64,000 nucleotides of DNA. Source: Thermodesulfovibrio sp. 3462-1. GTDB taxonomy: Bacteria; Nitrospirota; Thermodesulfovibrionia; Thermodesulfovibrionales; Thermodesulfovibrionaceae. Below are positions 9,295-19,221 of the stretch, in pieces. The position numbers and the translations under genes were made by a program. The stretch spans positions 124,001 through 188,000 of the forward strand of contig NZ_CP144374.1 in assembly GCF_040451425.1 (NCBI RefSeq), given 5' to 3'. The notes beneath the pieces are model-generated. The model was not told the origin of the DNA. It worked only from the letters and a program-made list of their open reading frames with translations, and did no database searches. Each line of letters begins with the position of its first letter. Position 1 is the stretch's first letter.

Positions 9295-9998
9295 TTGACC
9301 CATCCCGTATAATAGTTGCTCTTGATTTTTCAAAAAAAGAAGATGCCTTACGGATAGTTGATCAACTTGAAGGAGTCATTAATTTTTATAAAGTTGGACT
9401 TGAGCTTTTTCTAAGCGAAGGACATGAGATTTTAAAAATTCTTAAAAACAAAGGTAAAAAAATTTTTCTTGATCTTAAATTTCATGACATTCCAAATACG
9501 GTTTACAAAGCTGTGCAGTCTGTGCTTCAATATGAAATTGATATGCTTACAGTTCATGCTTTAGGTGGAACTGAAATGATGAAGAAAGCAGCCCTGGCTG
9601 TAAAGGAATACTCTTACAAAGAAAATATTCCGCCTCCCAAGATTTTGGCAGTTACTGTTTTAACAAGTCTTGATGAAAAGGATCTGGTTGAAGCTCTATC
9701 TTTTCCAATTTCTCGAGAATCCTTAGTTAAAAATTTAGCCTTAAAGGCAAAACAGGTAGAATTAGATGGAGTTGTTTCTGCAGTTTCTTCAGTAAAAACA
9801 ATTAAGCAGGTGTGTGGACAAGGCTTTATAGTTGTAACTCCAGGAATAAGACTGAAAAATTCTAATTTTCATGATCAAAAAGTAGTTGCCACTGCTCACG
9901 AAGCCTTCTCTGAAGGTGCAGACTACATTGTGATTGGAAGAGCCATTACACACAGTAATTTTCCTCAGAGAATGATTGTTGATATGATAAACTCATGA
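9291..9998 (+). CDS. pyrF: Orotidine 5'-phosphate decarboxylase
   Basis: A 235-residue OMP decarboxylase that makes UMP, the last step of pyrimidine synthesis. The catalytic motif [10 protein letters not shown] gives D61, K63 and D66. The phosphate loop GIRL and the VIGRAI stretch are near the C terminus. It is overlapped by 4 bases at both ends, inside a dcd-pyrF-GGDEF-pyrE stretch, so pyrimidine genes are grouped here. Confidence 0.95.
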   Translation: MIDPSRIIVALDFSKKEDALRIVDQLEGVINFYKVGLELFLSEGHEILKILKNKGKKIFLDLKFHDIPNTVYKAVQSVLQYEIDMLTVHALGGTEMMKKAALAVKEYSYKENIPPPKILAVTVLTSLDEKDLVEALSFPISRESLVKNLALKAKQVELDGVVSAVSSVKTIKQVCGQGFIVVTPGIRLKNSNFHDQKVVATAHEAFSEGADYIVIGRAITHSNFPQRMIVDMINS

Positions 9999-10888
9999 TG
10001 CTGTGTATTTGTTCAAATAGAAAAAAATTATTAAAAAAATTGTCTGATTTTTTAAATAAAGAATTTAAAGATCTTTCCATTTCTCCCATTGACAATGAAA
10101 CAGTAGAAAGGATTTACAAAATTGAGCCTGACATAATTATTATTGATTTTTGCGGAAAAGCATGCTGGAAGTTATTAGAAAAAATCACCCGTGCACCTTC
10201 TATAAGAGAAATTCCTTTAATCTTGATATTTAAGAGAAAAGAAGGAAAACTTATTGAAAAATTGTGCAATTTTGAAATTTTTGATTATGTTATAGAGCCA
10301 TTGTTAAAATGCGAGATTTTAATGAAAATAAATAAGGCAGAAGAAATTGTGGGACTTAAAAAAGAGTTTAAAAGTCTCTTAACAAGAGATCCATTAACAG
10401 GAGCTTATCAAAGAGGCTTTTTAATAGAAAGAATGAATGAGGAGATTCATTGGTGCAATCTTTATAAAGAGCCTTTAACTTTGGCAATGTTTGATATAGA
10501 CTTTTTTAAAAAAATAAATGATACCTACGGGCATCAAACAGGTGACAAAGTTTTAATGGAGCTAATACATCTTGCTCATCAAAGTATGCCTGAAATGGCA
10601 TTGATAGGAAGATATGGAGGTGACGAATTCTGCGTTGTTCTGCCAAGCACTGATGAGATGACTGCAAAGGATATCTTAGAGGCTTTTAGACAAACAGTTG
10701 AAAAAAATGATTTTTATACATTTAAGGGAGAAAAGATTAAAGTAACAATAAGCATAGGATTCACAACATATTATGCAGAACAAAGATGTTCAATTGATGA
10801 AATAATTCAAAAAGCAGATATTGCTCTTTATAAAGCAAAGCAGCAAGGAAGAAATAGAGTAATTTTTCAGGATTTTGATGTAGAATAA
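9995..10888 (+). CDS. Diguanylate cyclase with degenerate receiver-like N terminus
   Basis: A 297-residue protein. Residues about 1-115 look like a receiver fold (IIIIDF holds the likely phospho-aspartate), but the usual acidic pocket and conserved lysine are weak. Residues about 125-295 form a GGDEF domain with the intact active site YGGDEF and DPLTGAYQR, so it should make cyclic di-GMP. No RxxD inhibitory site precedes GGDEF. It overlaps pyrF by 4 bases. The function is likely signalling and unrelated to the pyrimidine neighbours. Confidence 0.9.
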   Translation: MMLCICSNRKKLLKKLSDFLNKEFKDLSISPIDNETVERIYKIEPDIIIIDFCGKACWKLLEKITRAPSIREIPLILIFKRKEGKLIEKLCNFEIFDYVIEPLLKCEILMKINKAEEIVGLKKEFKSLLTRDPLTGAYQRGFLIERMNEEIHWCNLYKEPLTLAMFDIDFFKKINDTYGHQTGDKVLMELIHLAHQSMPEMALIGRYGGDEFCVVLPSTDEMTAKDILEAFRQTVEKNDFYTFKGEKIKVTISIGFTTYYAEQRCSIDEIIQKADIALYKAKQQGRNRVIFQDFDVE

Positions 10889-10909
10889 AAGAAAAGAGGA
10901 GGTTGAACT

Positions 10910-11164
10910 ATGAAAGCAGTGGCTTTGGTATTAGCAGCATTGATGCTTTTTACTGTTGCATAAGGAATATTCAGCCAAAACATATCTGAAGCGCTTTCAA
11001 GCATGGATCGTTTTAGAAATTTGCTCATACATCGTTATAAACAGATAGATTTTAAAAAAGTTTATGAATTTACAAAAAATCTGGAAGTTATAGGAGAGTT
11101 TAAAAAAACCGTAATAAAACTACTGGAGGCTGAAACTGAAAATCATGAGAGAAAAACTCATTAA
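10910..11164 (+). pseudogene. Signal-peptide-like stub followed by a HepT (HEPN) C-terminal fragment
   Basis: A good ribosome site (AGAGGAGG) precedes ATG 10910, which opens 17 codons resembling a signal peptide (MKAVALVLAALMLF) and stops at TAA 10961-10963. The same frame then continues for 66 codons to 11164 and encodes the C-terminal part of a HepT-type HEPN ribonuclease, with the RX4HXY motif RNLLIHRY followed by IDFKKVYEF. The N-terminal HepT helices and any antitoxin partner are missing. I read it as a decayed fragment fused to unrelated sequence. The end overlaps pyrE by 20 bases. Confidence 0.6.
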
Positions 11165-11714
11165 GCTTATTTACGAAAAGGCATTTAAATACTCTAAAAC
11201 TCCCATATTTCGGCTTACCTCTGGAGGACTGAGTAATTATTACTTTAACTGTAAAGCAGTAACCCTTTCTCCAGAAGGAATGTATTTGATAGGCAACATT
11301 ATCTATGACATGATTGCTGATCTGAATGTAAAAGGCATCGGAGGCCTTACTCTTGGAGCTGACCCAATTGCTACTGCTGTAGCCTATACATCCTATCTAA
11401 GAAGTAACCCAGTAGAAGCATTCGTTGTGAGAAAAAAAGCAAAGGAACATGGCACAATGCAATGGATTGAAGGAAATATTAAGGAAGGTGATAGCGTGGT
11501 AGTTGTGGATGATGTTATTACAACGGGAAGCTCAACAATTCAGGCAATAACTCGCCTTAAGGAGGCAGGAATTTTTGTAAAAAAGGTTGTTGTTCTTGTT
11601 GACAGGCAGGAAGGTGGAAGAGAAAATATATTAAAATTTCTTGAAGAATGTGGATTTCCTGCAAATTTAGAAGCAGTGGTATTAAGGGATGATGTAATGC
11701 AGTTTAGAAAGTGA
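11145..11714 (+). CDS. pyrE: Orotate phosphoribosyltransferase
   Basis: A 189-residue enzyme that joins orotate to PRPP to form OMP, the substrate of PyrF encoded 1.2 kb upstream. The PRPP-binding loop VVVVDDVITTGSS is at residues 118-130, and the RKKAKEHG loop carries the catalytic lysines. The ATG at 11145 lies inside the HepT fragment, with CTGGAGG a little upstream as ribosome site. It is coupled to the next gene by a GTGA overlap. Confidence 0.95.
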   Translation: MREKLIKLIYEKAFKYSKTPIFRLTSGGLSNYYFNCKAVTLSPEGMYLIGNIIYDMIADLNVKGIGGLTLGADPIATAVAYTSYLRSNPVEAFVVRKKAKEHGTMQWIEGNIKEGDSVVVVDDVITTGSSTIQAITRLKEAGIFVKKVVVLVDRQEGGRENILKFLEECGFPANLEAVVLRDDVMQFRK

Positions 11715-12460
11715 AAAAACAGATTAGATTTCAATGCATAATTCAATGCTCCTCTGTTTGTTGTGGAGGAGCAACCATTGTTACTTTAAGAGAGATTGAC
11801 AGGTTTTACAGATTTTTCCCAATTACAGTCGGATTCAGAAAAATCTATCCCTTTAATTCAGTTCATGAAAATTATATAAAAAATTTTGCAATTGTATACA
11901 AAACTTCTTACATAATCGGAGACTTCATAGCTGGGAATCGTCTAAAAAAAAGATGTAGAATGCTTAAAAATTCTTTATGTTCACTGCACGGCAAATCAAA
12001 ACCTCTTCAATGCAGTGTTATTCCATTTTCAGTAACTTTTCCAGAGGAGCTACAGGATCTTGTAATAACAGAAAGAAGAAGAGGAGCTTTCAAAGCATGT
12101 AAAGGATTTCATGAAGATGCTATGGTAGTATGGGACGGTGAATTTGTAGATAAGGAACTGAAAGAAAATTTTTATAAACATTTTGAAAATTTTCTCTTTC
12201 AAAGAGAGCTAATGGAGAGGATTTTCCTGAAATTTGAAGACAATCTCTTTTTTAAAAAATTCGTGCATTCGCAGAATGGTTTTTTTGAAGTTCCTATTAT
12301 TCCTGAGTTTATTGATGAAATATGTCGTATTGCTTCAATGGATAAATCTGAATTTATAAAAGCGCAAAGAAGTTTATTTATTAAGGAGCTTACAGTTGGA
12401 GGTATTAAAAATTCTTTATTTATTGATGCTTTGAATGTTCTGGAAGAAGTAACAATTTGA
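11711..12460 (+). CDS. YkgJ-like Cys-cluster (Zn/Fe-chelating) protein
   Basis: A 249-residue protein beginning at GTG 11711, overlapping the pyrE stop. The N terminus has a spaced cysteine group (C9, C13, C17, C18), a variant of the CxxCxxCC signature. A central C-x5-C-x10-C stretch (about residues 82-100) follows the pattern of the YkgJ/UPF0153 zinc- or iron-chelating family. The C-terminal 100 residues are helical and not recognised. The biochemical role of the family is unknown. No link to pyrimidine synthesis is evident beyond co-location. Confidence 0.7.
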   Translation: MKKQIRFQCIIQCSSVCCGGATIVTLREIDRFYRFFPITVGFRKIYPFNSVHENYIKNFAIVYKTSYIIGDFIAGNRLKKRCRMLKNSLCSLHGKSKPLQCSVIPFSVTFPEELQDLVITERRRGAFKACKGFHEDAMVVWDGEFVDKELKENFYKHFENFLFQRELMERIFLKFEDNLFFKKFVHSQNGFFEVPIIPEFIDEICRIASMDKSEFIKAQRSLFIKELTVGGIKNSLFIDALNVLEEVTI

Positions 12461-12519
12461 CATAAAAGGAAAAATCTTATTATTATTAAAAATATTCCAT
12501 CCTTCTCGGGGAGGTTATT

Positions 12520-13275
12520 GTGGCAGGTCATTCCAAATGGGCACAAATCAAACATAAAAAAGCTCAGGTTGATGCAAGAAAAGGAAAAATTTTTACAAAG
12601 CTTGTAAAAGAAATATCAGTAGCAGCCCGTCTTGGCGGTGGAGATCCTGAAAAAAATCCCAGACTGAGAGTAGCCATTGAAAAGGCAAGAGAAGTAAACA
12701 TGCCTATGGATAACATCAAAAGAGCAATAATGAAGGGAACAGGCGAGCTTGCTGGAACAGCATATGAGGAAGTTGTATATGAAGGCTATGGTCCTGGAGG
12801 AGTGGCACTTTTAATTGAAGCAATGACCGATAATAAAAACAGGACTGTATCTGAGATAAGACATCTTCTTTCAAAGCATGGTGGAAGTCTTGGTGAGTCA
12901 GGATGTGTCTCATGGATTTTTGAGAAAAAAGGATACATTCTTGTTGATAAAAACACAGTTGATGAAGACACACTTCTTTCAGTTGCACTGGAGGCAGGTG
13001 TTGAAGATGTGAAAAATGATCCAAAAGAGGACAGTTATGAAATTATTGTTTCACCTGAAAAATTAAAAGATGTAAAGGAGGCTCTTGAGAACGCTGGTAT
13101 AAATGTCTCTCTGGCAGAGGTCACGATGTTACCTAAAAATTATGTTCCTGTAGAAGGAGAAGATGCAGAAAAAATGCTGAAACTCATGGATGCCTTAGAG
13201 GACCATGACGATGTGCAAAATGTTTATGCAAACTTTGATATTCCAGATGAGGCAATGAGCAAGGCAGAAGCATAG
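12520..13275 (+). CDS. yebC: YebC/PmpR-family regulatory/translation factor
   Basis: A 251-residue YebC/TACO1-family protein starting [21 protein letters not shown] at GTG 12520, with GGGGAGG as ribosome site. Family members bind DNA as regulators or help ribosomes translate proline-rich stretches. The length and the three-domain layout (N-terminal helices, then acidic alpha/beta domains) are normal. It is followed 1 base later by the DUF502 gene. Confidence 0.95.
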   Translation: MAGHSKWAQIKHKKAQVDARKGKIFTKLVKEISVAARLGGGDPEKNPRLRVAIEKAREVNMPMDNIKRAIMKGTGELAGTAYEEVVYEGYGPGGVALLIEAMTDNKNRTVSEIRHLLSKHGGSLGESGCVSWIFEKKGYILVDKNTVDEDTLLSVALEAGVEDVKNDPKEDSYEIIVSPEKLKDVKEALENAGINVSLAEVTMLPKNYVPVEGEDAEKMLKLMDALEDHDDVQNVYANFDIPDEAMSKAEA

Positions 13276-13276
13276 C

Positions 13277-13888
13277 ATGGAACCATCTATTAGACTTACT
13301 TTTAAAAGAAAATTTATTGCCGGTCTAATAGTAACAATTCCTGTAGCAATAAGCATCTTTATCTTAATTCAAATTTTTAAAATCATAGATGGTCTTTTAG
13401 GTCCAATCTATGACTATATTTTTGGCAGACACATTGCAGGATTAGGATTTATAACAGCATTGATAATTGTATTTTTTGTAGGAGTTGTATCAACCAATGT
13501 TTTTGGGAAAAAGCTTTTAGACCAGATTGAAAAATTGCTCTTTCTTAAAATTCCCATTTTTAAAAGCCTTTATTCTTCACTGAAACAGTTAATTGATGCC
13601 TTCTCTCCTGAAAATAAAACTTCTTTTCAGAAGTTTGTAATTGTTGAATATCCAAGAAAGGACAGTTTCATGTTCGGATTTCAGACAAAGGAGTGTTTTT
13701 TAAAAGAAGGGGATATGGAAAAAAAGCTTATTGCAGTTTACATACCAACGAATAATCTCTATCTTGGAGAAGTTGTGCTTTTTGAGCCTGAAAGTGTAAT
13801 TCATACAAATATTCCAGTTCAGGAAGGAGTAAAGATAATTCTTTCAGGTGGAATAGCAGCACCACAGATAATAAGAGGTGATAAATAA
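13277..13888 (+). CDS. DUF502-family membrane protein
   Basis: A 203-residue protein with two N-terminal membrane helices (about residues 12-35 and 55-78), then a soluble domain with FVIVEYPRKDSFMFGFQT and the conserved PTNNLYLGEV stretch (IPTTPNP-like in other members). DUF502 proteins are widespread, and their function is not established. The gene shares a base with glmU (ATAATG junction), so it is translated from the same transcript as the amino-sugar genes. Confidence 0.85.
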   Translation: MEPSIRLTFKRKFIAGLIVTIPVAISIFILIQIFKIIDGLLGPIYDYIFGRHIAGLGFITALIIVFFVGVVSTNVFGKKLLDQIEKLLFLKIPIFKSLYSSLKQLIDAFSPENKTSFQKFVIVEYPRKDSFMFGFQTKECFLKEGDMEKKLIAVYIPTNNLYLGEVVLFEPESVIHTNIPVQEGVKIILSGGIAAPQIIRGDK

Positions 13889-15243
13889 TGGATGTGGTAA
13901 TTCTGGCAGCAGGAATGGGGACAAGGATGAAATCCACGCTGCCAAAAGTGCTTCACAGGATCTTTGATAAACCAATTATAGATTATGTTATAGAATGTGC
14001 TCAGAGTCTAAAACCTGCAAGTATACTTGTCGTCGTCAATCCATCTTTAACTGAAGTGATACAATATCTTAACTCTAAAGCTATTAAAATTGTTTTTCAG
14101 AACGAACCAAAGGGCACAGCCAATGCTTTATATTCTGCTTTGCCTTACATAAAAAATGAAAAAATACTTATTCTTAATGGTGATACCCCTTTGATAAAAA
14201 AGGACACCCTTTTAAATTTTTTAAAAATTTTTGACGAGAAAGCTCAGGATTTGGCAATTCTTTCTTTTTATCCAGGCCGTGAGCATTCTTATGGAAGAAT
14301 TTTGAGAAACTCTAAAGGAGATGTTGAAAAAATAGTTGAAATTACAGATTACACTGGTTCTGAATCAGGTGAGGCTAACAGCGGGGTTTATTTGGTAAAA
14401 AAAGAAGTTCTGGAGCTTGTTAAAGAGATTAAAATAAATCCTCGCAAAGGTGAATTTTATTTAACAGATATTGTGGAAATAGCCATATCTAAAGGATATA
14501 AAGTTGATGCCTATGCACTGGCACAAGAGGATGAATTAATTGGAATAAACAATCGTGAAGAACTTGCTCTTGCTATGAAATATCTAAGAGACAGAGTTGT
14601 TAAAGAGTGGATGAATGAAGGAGTTACTTTTTATGATCCAGGCTCTGTATGGATTTCTCCATCTGTAAAAATTGGACAGGACACAATAATTTACCCAGAT
14701 GTTTTTCTTGAAGGAGACACCACAATTGGACGAAACTGTGTTATTTATCAGGGAACAAGAATTCGTGACAGCATAATTGAAGACAATGTTCTAATAAAAG
14801 ACTGCACAGTGATTGAAAGCTCTCATGTAAAAGCAGGTTCAAAGATTGGTCCTTTTGCCCATCTAAGACCTGAAAGTGTTATTGGCAAGGAATGCAGAAT
14901 TGGCAACTTTGTAGAGGTTAAAAAATCAGTAATTGGAGATAGAACAAAAGCAGCACATTTAAGCTATCTCGGAGACTCTGAAATTGGTGAAAATGTAAAT
15001 ATAGGAGCAGGAACAATAACATGTAATTATGATGGTAAAAGGAAGCATAAAACAATAATTGAAGACAATGTTTTCATAGGAAGTGATACGCAGCTTGTAG
15101 CTCCTGTAAAAGTTGGCAAAGGTGCATACATAGGTGCAGGTTCTACAATTACAAAGAATGTCCCTGAGGACTCACTTGCAATCAGCAGAACTCCCCAGAG
15201 AAACATTGAAGGCTGGGCAAAGAAAAAGCGGGAGAAAAAATAA
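13888..15243 (+). CDS. glmU: Bifunctional UDP-GlcNAc pyrophosphorylase / GlcN-1-P acetyltransferase
   Basis: A 451-residue enzyme catalysing the last two steps to UDP-GlcNAc for peptidoglycan and lipid A. The N-terminal nucleotidyltransferase has LAAGMGTRMKSTLPKVLH and the metal-site NGDTPL. The C-terminal left-handed beta helix (from about residue 245) carries hexapeptide repeats and the acetyltransferase segment around AAHLSYLGDSEIG and NYDGKRKHKT. Its stop overlaps the glmS start (TAATG), pairing successive pathway enzymes. Confidence 0.96.
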   Translation: MDVVILAAGMGTRMKSTLPKVLHRIFDKPIIDYVIECAQSLKPASILVVVNPSLTEVIQYLNSKAIKIVFQNEPKGTANALYSALPYIKNEKILILNGDTPLIKKDTLLNFLKIFDEKAQDLAILSFYPGREHSYGRILRNSKGDVEKIVEITDYTGSESGEANSGVYLVKKEVLELVKEIKINPRKGEFYLTDIVEIAISKGYKVDAYALAQEDELIGINNREELALAMKYLRDRVVKEWMNEGVTFYDPGSVWISPSVKIGQDTIIYPDVFLEGDTTIGRNCVIYQGTRIRDSIIEDNVLIKDCTVIESSHVKAGSKIGPFAHLRPESVIGKECRIGNFVEVKKSVIGDRTKAAHLSYLGDSEIGENVNIGAGTITCNYDGKRKHKTIIEDNVFIGSDTQLVAPVKVGKGAYIGAGSTITKNVPEDSLAISRTPQRNIEGWAKKKREKK

Positions 15244-17084
15244 TGTGTGGCATTATTGGATATATAGGTGATAAAAATGCTGTCCAGATAGTGCTTGATG
15301 GATTAAGAAGGCTTGAATACAGAGGATATGACTCAGCTGGAATAGCCTGTTTATCTGATGGTAGAATTAAAACTGTAAAATGCGAAGGAAAGATTAAAGA
15401 TCTGGAACAACTTATTAAAACACAGAATCCTGAACTTTTGAGTTCACAACTCTTTCTGGCAATAGGACACACAAGATGGGCAACTCATGGTAAACCATCA
15501 AGTTTAAATGCTCATCCCCATTGCTCTGGCGGAATTGCTCTTGTTCATAACGGTATTATTGAAAACTATGCTACATTGAAAGATGAATTAAAACGGGAAG
15601 GCTATAAATTCATCTCTGAGACTGATACAGAAGTAATTGCTCATCTCATAAACAAGTACAGAGCTAATTTTAATCTTGAGGAAGCAGTAAAACAGGCAGT
15701 TAAAATGCTCAAAGGTTCCTATGCTGTTGTAATAATTGAAGATAAAGAGCCTGATAAAATAATTGGCGTAAGAATGGAAAGCCCTCTTGTTGCTGGAATT
15801 ATGGATAATGAAAAGTTCATTGCCTCTGATGTCTCGGCATTTCTCAATTACTGTAACAGAGTAATCTTTCTTGATGATGGTGAAATGATTGTCCTCAGAA
15901 AGGATAATTTTGAAGTATTTGATATAAATGGTAAAGAAATGAAAAAGAAAATACAGACCATTACATGGACAGCCTCAATGGCTGAAAAGGGCGGATACAA
16001 GCATTTTATGCTCAAGGAAATACATGAACAACCGAGAGCTATTGCAGATACAATAAGAGGGAGGGTTTTACCCGATGGTTCAGAGGTAGTTTATAAGGAG
16101 CTTGGAATAAGATTTGAAGAGCTTGCTCTTACAAGAAAAATATATCTTGTTGCCTGTGGCACATCCTACCATGCTTGTCTGATTGGTAAATATATGATTG
16201 AAAATATTGCAAAAACACCTGTGGAGACAGATATTGCTTCTGAATTCAGATATAGAAATGTTCCCTTTGAGCAAGACTCTCTATTTATAGCAATAACCCA
16301 GTCTGGAGAAACAGCAGACACTCTTGCAGCCTTGAGATTTGCTAAAAAATCAGGAGTAAAAACTCTCGCTATATGCAATGTAGTAGGAAGCACAGCATCA
16401 AGAGAAGCAGACGGAGTTTTTTATACCCACTCAGGTCCGGAGATAGGAGTTGCCTCAACAAAGGCTTTTACCACTCAGATTGTAGCCCTTTATCTTCTTA
16501 CTCTTGCTTTGGCAAAGGCAAAGGGATTACTTGTAGAGCAAAGTTACATAAGTTTTTTAAGGAATCTTCTCATGCTTCCACGAATGGCTGAAGAGGCTTT
16601 AAAGCTTGAAAATAGGATTCAACAACTTGCAAAAGAAGTTTACAGAAAACCAAATTTTCTCTATCTTGGTAGAGGACTCTGCTATCCTGTTGCGCTTGAA
16701 GGTGCGCTCAAACTCAAAGAAATATCCTATATTCATGCAGAAGGATATGCTGCTGGCGAGATGAAACATGGACCCATTGCCCTTGTAGAGGAAGGATTCC
16801 CTGTAGTTTTCATTGTTTCAGATGATTTTTATCTTGACAAGACCCTGTCCAACATGGAGGAAATAAAGGCAAGAGATGGCTTTATAATTACTATTTCAGA
16901 CAGTAAGAAGGAAAAACTCAAAAAGTTGTCCGATAGATTTATTTATGTGGAGGGAATACATACCTATCTCAACACAGTGCTTTTCAGCATTCCTCTTCAG
17001 TTACTTGCTTATCATGTGGCAGTTTTAAGAGGATGTGATGTGGATCAACCGAGAAATCTTGCAAAGAGTGTTACCGTTGAATAG
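15243..17084 (+). CDS. glmS: Glutamine:fructose-6-phosphate aminotransferase
   Basis: A 613-residue enzyme that makes glucosamine-6-phosphate. The N-terminal glutaminase domain starts MCGIIGY, with Cys2 as nucleophile after Met removal, and contains GHTRWATHG. Two SIS sugar-isomerase domains follow (CGTSYHA, SQSGETADT, STKAFTTQ). The C-terminal DQPRNLAKSVTVE is the family end motif. Because it overlaps glmU there is no room for a glmS ribozyme, and none is seen. Confidence 0.97.
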   Translation: MCGIIGYIGDKNAVQIVLDGLRRLEYRGYDSAGIACLSDGRIKTVKCEGKIKDLEQLIKTQNPELLSSQLFLAIGHTRWATHGKPSSLNAHPHCSGGIALVHNGIIENYATLKDELKREGYKFISETDTEVIAHLINKYRANFNLEEAVKQAVKMLKGSYAVVIIEDKEPDKIIGVRMESPLVAGIMDNEKFIASDVSAFLNYCNRVIFLDDGEMIVLRKDNFEVFDINGKEMKKKIQTITWTASMAEKGGYKHFMLKEIHEQPRAIADTIRGRVLPDGSEVVYKELGIRFEELALTRKIYLVACGTSYHACLIGKYMIENIAKTPVETDIASEFRYRNVPFEQDSLFIAITQSGETADTLAALRFAKKSGVKTLAICNVVGSTASREADGVFYTHSGPEIGVASTKAFTTQIVALYLLTLALAKAKGLLVEQSYISFLRNLLMLPRMAEEALKLENRIQQLAKEVYRKPNFLYLGRGLCYPVALEGALKLKEISYIHAEGYAAGEMKHGPIALVEEGFPVVFIVSDDFYLDKTLSNMEEIKARDGFIITISDSKKEKLKKLSDRFIYVEGIHTYLNTVLFSIPLQLLAYHVAVLRGCDVDQPRNLAKSVTVE

Positions 17085-17119
17085 TTTTATAAAAAAAATA
17101 AAATAAGAGGGGTATAGCC

Positions 17120-19219
17120 ATGAAAGATTTCCCCCTGTCGGAATTAAATCCGGCACAGCAGGAAGCAGTTCTTTACTGTGAAGGTCCGCTTCTTGTTCTT
17201 GCAGGAGCAGGAAGTGGTAAAACAAGGGTGATTACTTATAAGTATGCGTATCTTAAAGAAGCTATGGGACTGCATCCATCTTCCATATTCACTGTAACTT
17301 TTACTAACAAGGCAGCTGATGAAATGAAGGAAAGAATCTTTAAAATCTGTAAAGGCACCCTCAAAAATCCCTGGATAGGAACATTTCATTCTCTGTGTGT
17401 AAGGATACTCCGGGCTCACATTGAAAGAATTGGTTACAAAAAAGACTTTATTATTTATGACGAAGATGACCAGGCAGGGCTGATAAAGAGAATCTTAAAA
17501 GACCTGAATATGCATGAAGCTTTATGCAAATGTGTTGTAAACAAAATAAGTAACTTGAAGTCAAATCTGGTTACTCCTGAAGATTACATTTCAAATATTG
17601 AAGGTTATGAGCTTGAAGAAAGGCTTGGCAGGATATATATGCGATACCAGACAGAACTTCAAAAATGCAATGCTCTGGATTTTGATGATTTAATTCTTTG
17701 CGTAATAAAGTTATTAAGAGAAAATGAAGATTTACTCAGGCGATACTCTGAACAATTCAGATATATACTTGTGGATGAATTTCAGGATACCAATAAATCT
17801 CAATATGAACTGTTACAACTTCTTTGCAAGTATCATGGAAATATCTGCGCTGTTGGAGATGATGACCAGAGTATTTACAAATTCAGAGGAGCAAATGTTT
17901 ATAACATCCTTAACTTTGAAAAAGACTTTCCAAAGACAAAAGTAGTTAAACTGGAACAAAACTATCGTTCTACAAAGCATATAATTCTTGCTTCCACTGC
18001 TATGATTTCAAAAAATCCAATGAGAAAATCAAAAACTCTCTGGACAGAAAGAGATTGGGGAGAAAAAATTTTTTACTGTCAATTAAGCAATGAAGAGGAA
18101 GAAGCAAAATATATAGCAAAAAACATAAAAGAGCTTTATTTAAAAGGTGATTACGAATTTAGAGATTTTGCCATTCTTTATAGATTGGTTCTTCAGGCAA
18201 GAGCACTGGAAGAAGCTTTGCGAATGGAAGAAATACCCTATCAGGTAATAAGTGGAGTAAGCTTTTACCACCGTAAAGAAATAAAAGATGTGCTTGCTTA
18301 TATGCGATTTATTTTAAACAAAGAAGACAATTTAAGTCTTATGAGAATAATCAATAATCCTCCAAGAGGAATTGGAGCTGCTGCTTTGTCAAAAATTGAA
18401 AATGAGGCTAAAAAACACATGATATCAAACTATGAAGCGATAAAAAAGATAATAAAAGACAATACTGTTTCAGATAATTTAAAAGAAACTCTTTTATCAT
18501 TTACCAATATTATAGATAAACTTTCTGAGAAAGAGTATCAGGATGCTGCATCCATGATAAGGGATATATTGAATCTTACTGGATATCTTGAGGAAATTGA
18601 AGAGGATAGAATTCAGAATGTTTTAGAACTTCTCAGCTCTGCTGAAAAAGTATCTGTAAGAGAGTTTCTTGATAAAGTTGCTCTTCTTTCAAGCGTGGAT
18701 ACATGGGAAAGCAGGAAAAACGGAGTCAGCCTACTTACCCTTCATGCTGCTAAGGGGCTTGAGTTTCCAGTGGTTTTCATCGCAGGCTGTGAAGAGGGAG
18801 TTTTACCTTACTTTAAGGCGCTTGAAGATCCGGTGGAATTGCAGGAAGAAAGAAGGCTTTTTTATGTGGGGATGACAAGAGCCAAAAATCTTTTATATAT
18901 TACAAGTGTAAGGCAGAGAAAGCTTTATTCAAAAGTTCAGAAACAGGAACCTTCAAGCTTTATCAAAGACATTCCGCCTGAATACTGCACATGCATCAGA
19001 AAGGATTATTCCACTTTTACTCCAGACAAAAAGGAATCAGACAAACCCAGGGTTAAGCATCCATTTGTGATAGGATGTAAAGTAAAGCATCCCACATGGG
19101 GAGTTGGAGTTGTAAGAGACTGTTATGGAGAGGGAGATGATTTAAAGGTGGTTGTTAACTTTCCAGGTATAGGAGTTAAAAAATTAGCTCCAAAAATTGT
19201 AAACTTAGAGAGGGTGTAA
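17120..19219 (+). CDS. pcrA: UvrD/PcrA-family DNA helicase
   Basis: A 699-residue superfamily 1A 3'-5' helicase. Motifs in order are the Q-motif LNPAQQEAV, Walker A AGAGSGKT, TFTNKAADEM, GTFHSLC, Walker B VDEFQDTN, GDDDQSIYKFRGA, QNYRST, TLHAAKGLEFPVVF and RRLFYVGMTRA. The last about 45 residues form the Tudor-like tail (HPTWGVGVV, then VNFPGIGVKKL) used to bind RNA polymerase in PcrA. It probably acts in nucleotide excision repair and replication-conflict removal. A ribosome site (GAGGGG) precedes the ATG. Confidence 0.94.
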   Translation: MKDFPLSELNPAQQEAVLYCEGPLLVLAGAGSGKTRVITYKYAYLKEAMGLHPSSIFTVTFTNKAADEMKERIFKICKGTLKNPWIGTFHSLCVRILRAHIERIGYKKDFIIYDEDDQAGLIKRILKDLNMHEALCKCVVNKISNLKSNLVTPEDYISNIEGYELEERLGRIYMRYQTELQKCNALDFDDLILCVIKLLRENEDLLRRYSEQFRYILVDEFQDTNKSQYELLQLLCKYHGNICAVGDDDQSIYKFRGANVYNILNFEKDFPKTKVVKLEQNYRSTKHIILASTAMISKNPMRKSKTLWTERDWGEKIFYCQLSNEEEEAKYIAKNIKELYLKGDYEFRDFAILYRLVLQARALEEALRMEEIPYQVISGVSFYHRKEIKDVLAYMRFILNKEDNLSLMRIINNPPRGIGAAALSKIENEAKKHMISNYEAIKKIIKDNTVSDNLKETLLSFTNIIDKLSEKEYQDAASMIRDILNLTGYLEEIEEDRIQNVLELLSSAEKVSVREFLDKVALLSSVDTWESRKNGVSLLTLHAAKGLEFPVVFIAGCEEGVLPYFKALEDPVELQEERRLFYVGMTRAKNLLYITSVRQRKLYSKVQKQEPSSFIKDIPPEYCTCIRKDYSTFTPDKKESDKPRVKHPFVIGCKVKHPTWGVGVVRDCYGEGDDLKVVVNFPGIGVKKLAPKIVNLERV

Positions 19220-19221
19220 AA

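Noticed and set aside
15100-15243. glmS ribozyme/riboswitch
   Set aside because: glmS overlaps the end of glmU, leaving no leader. The bases before its start are glmU coding sequence.
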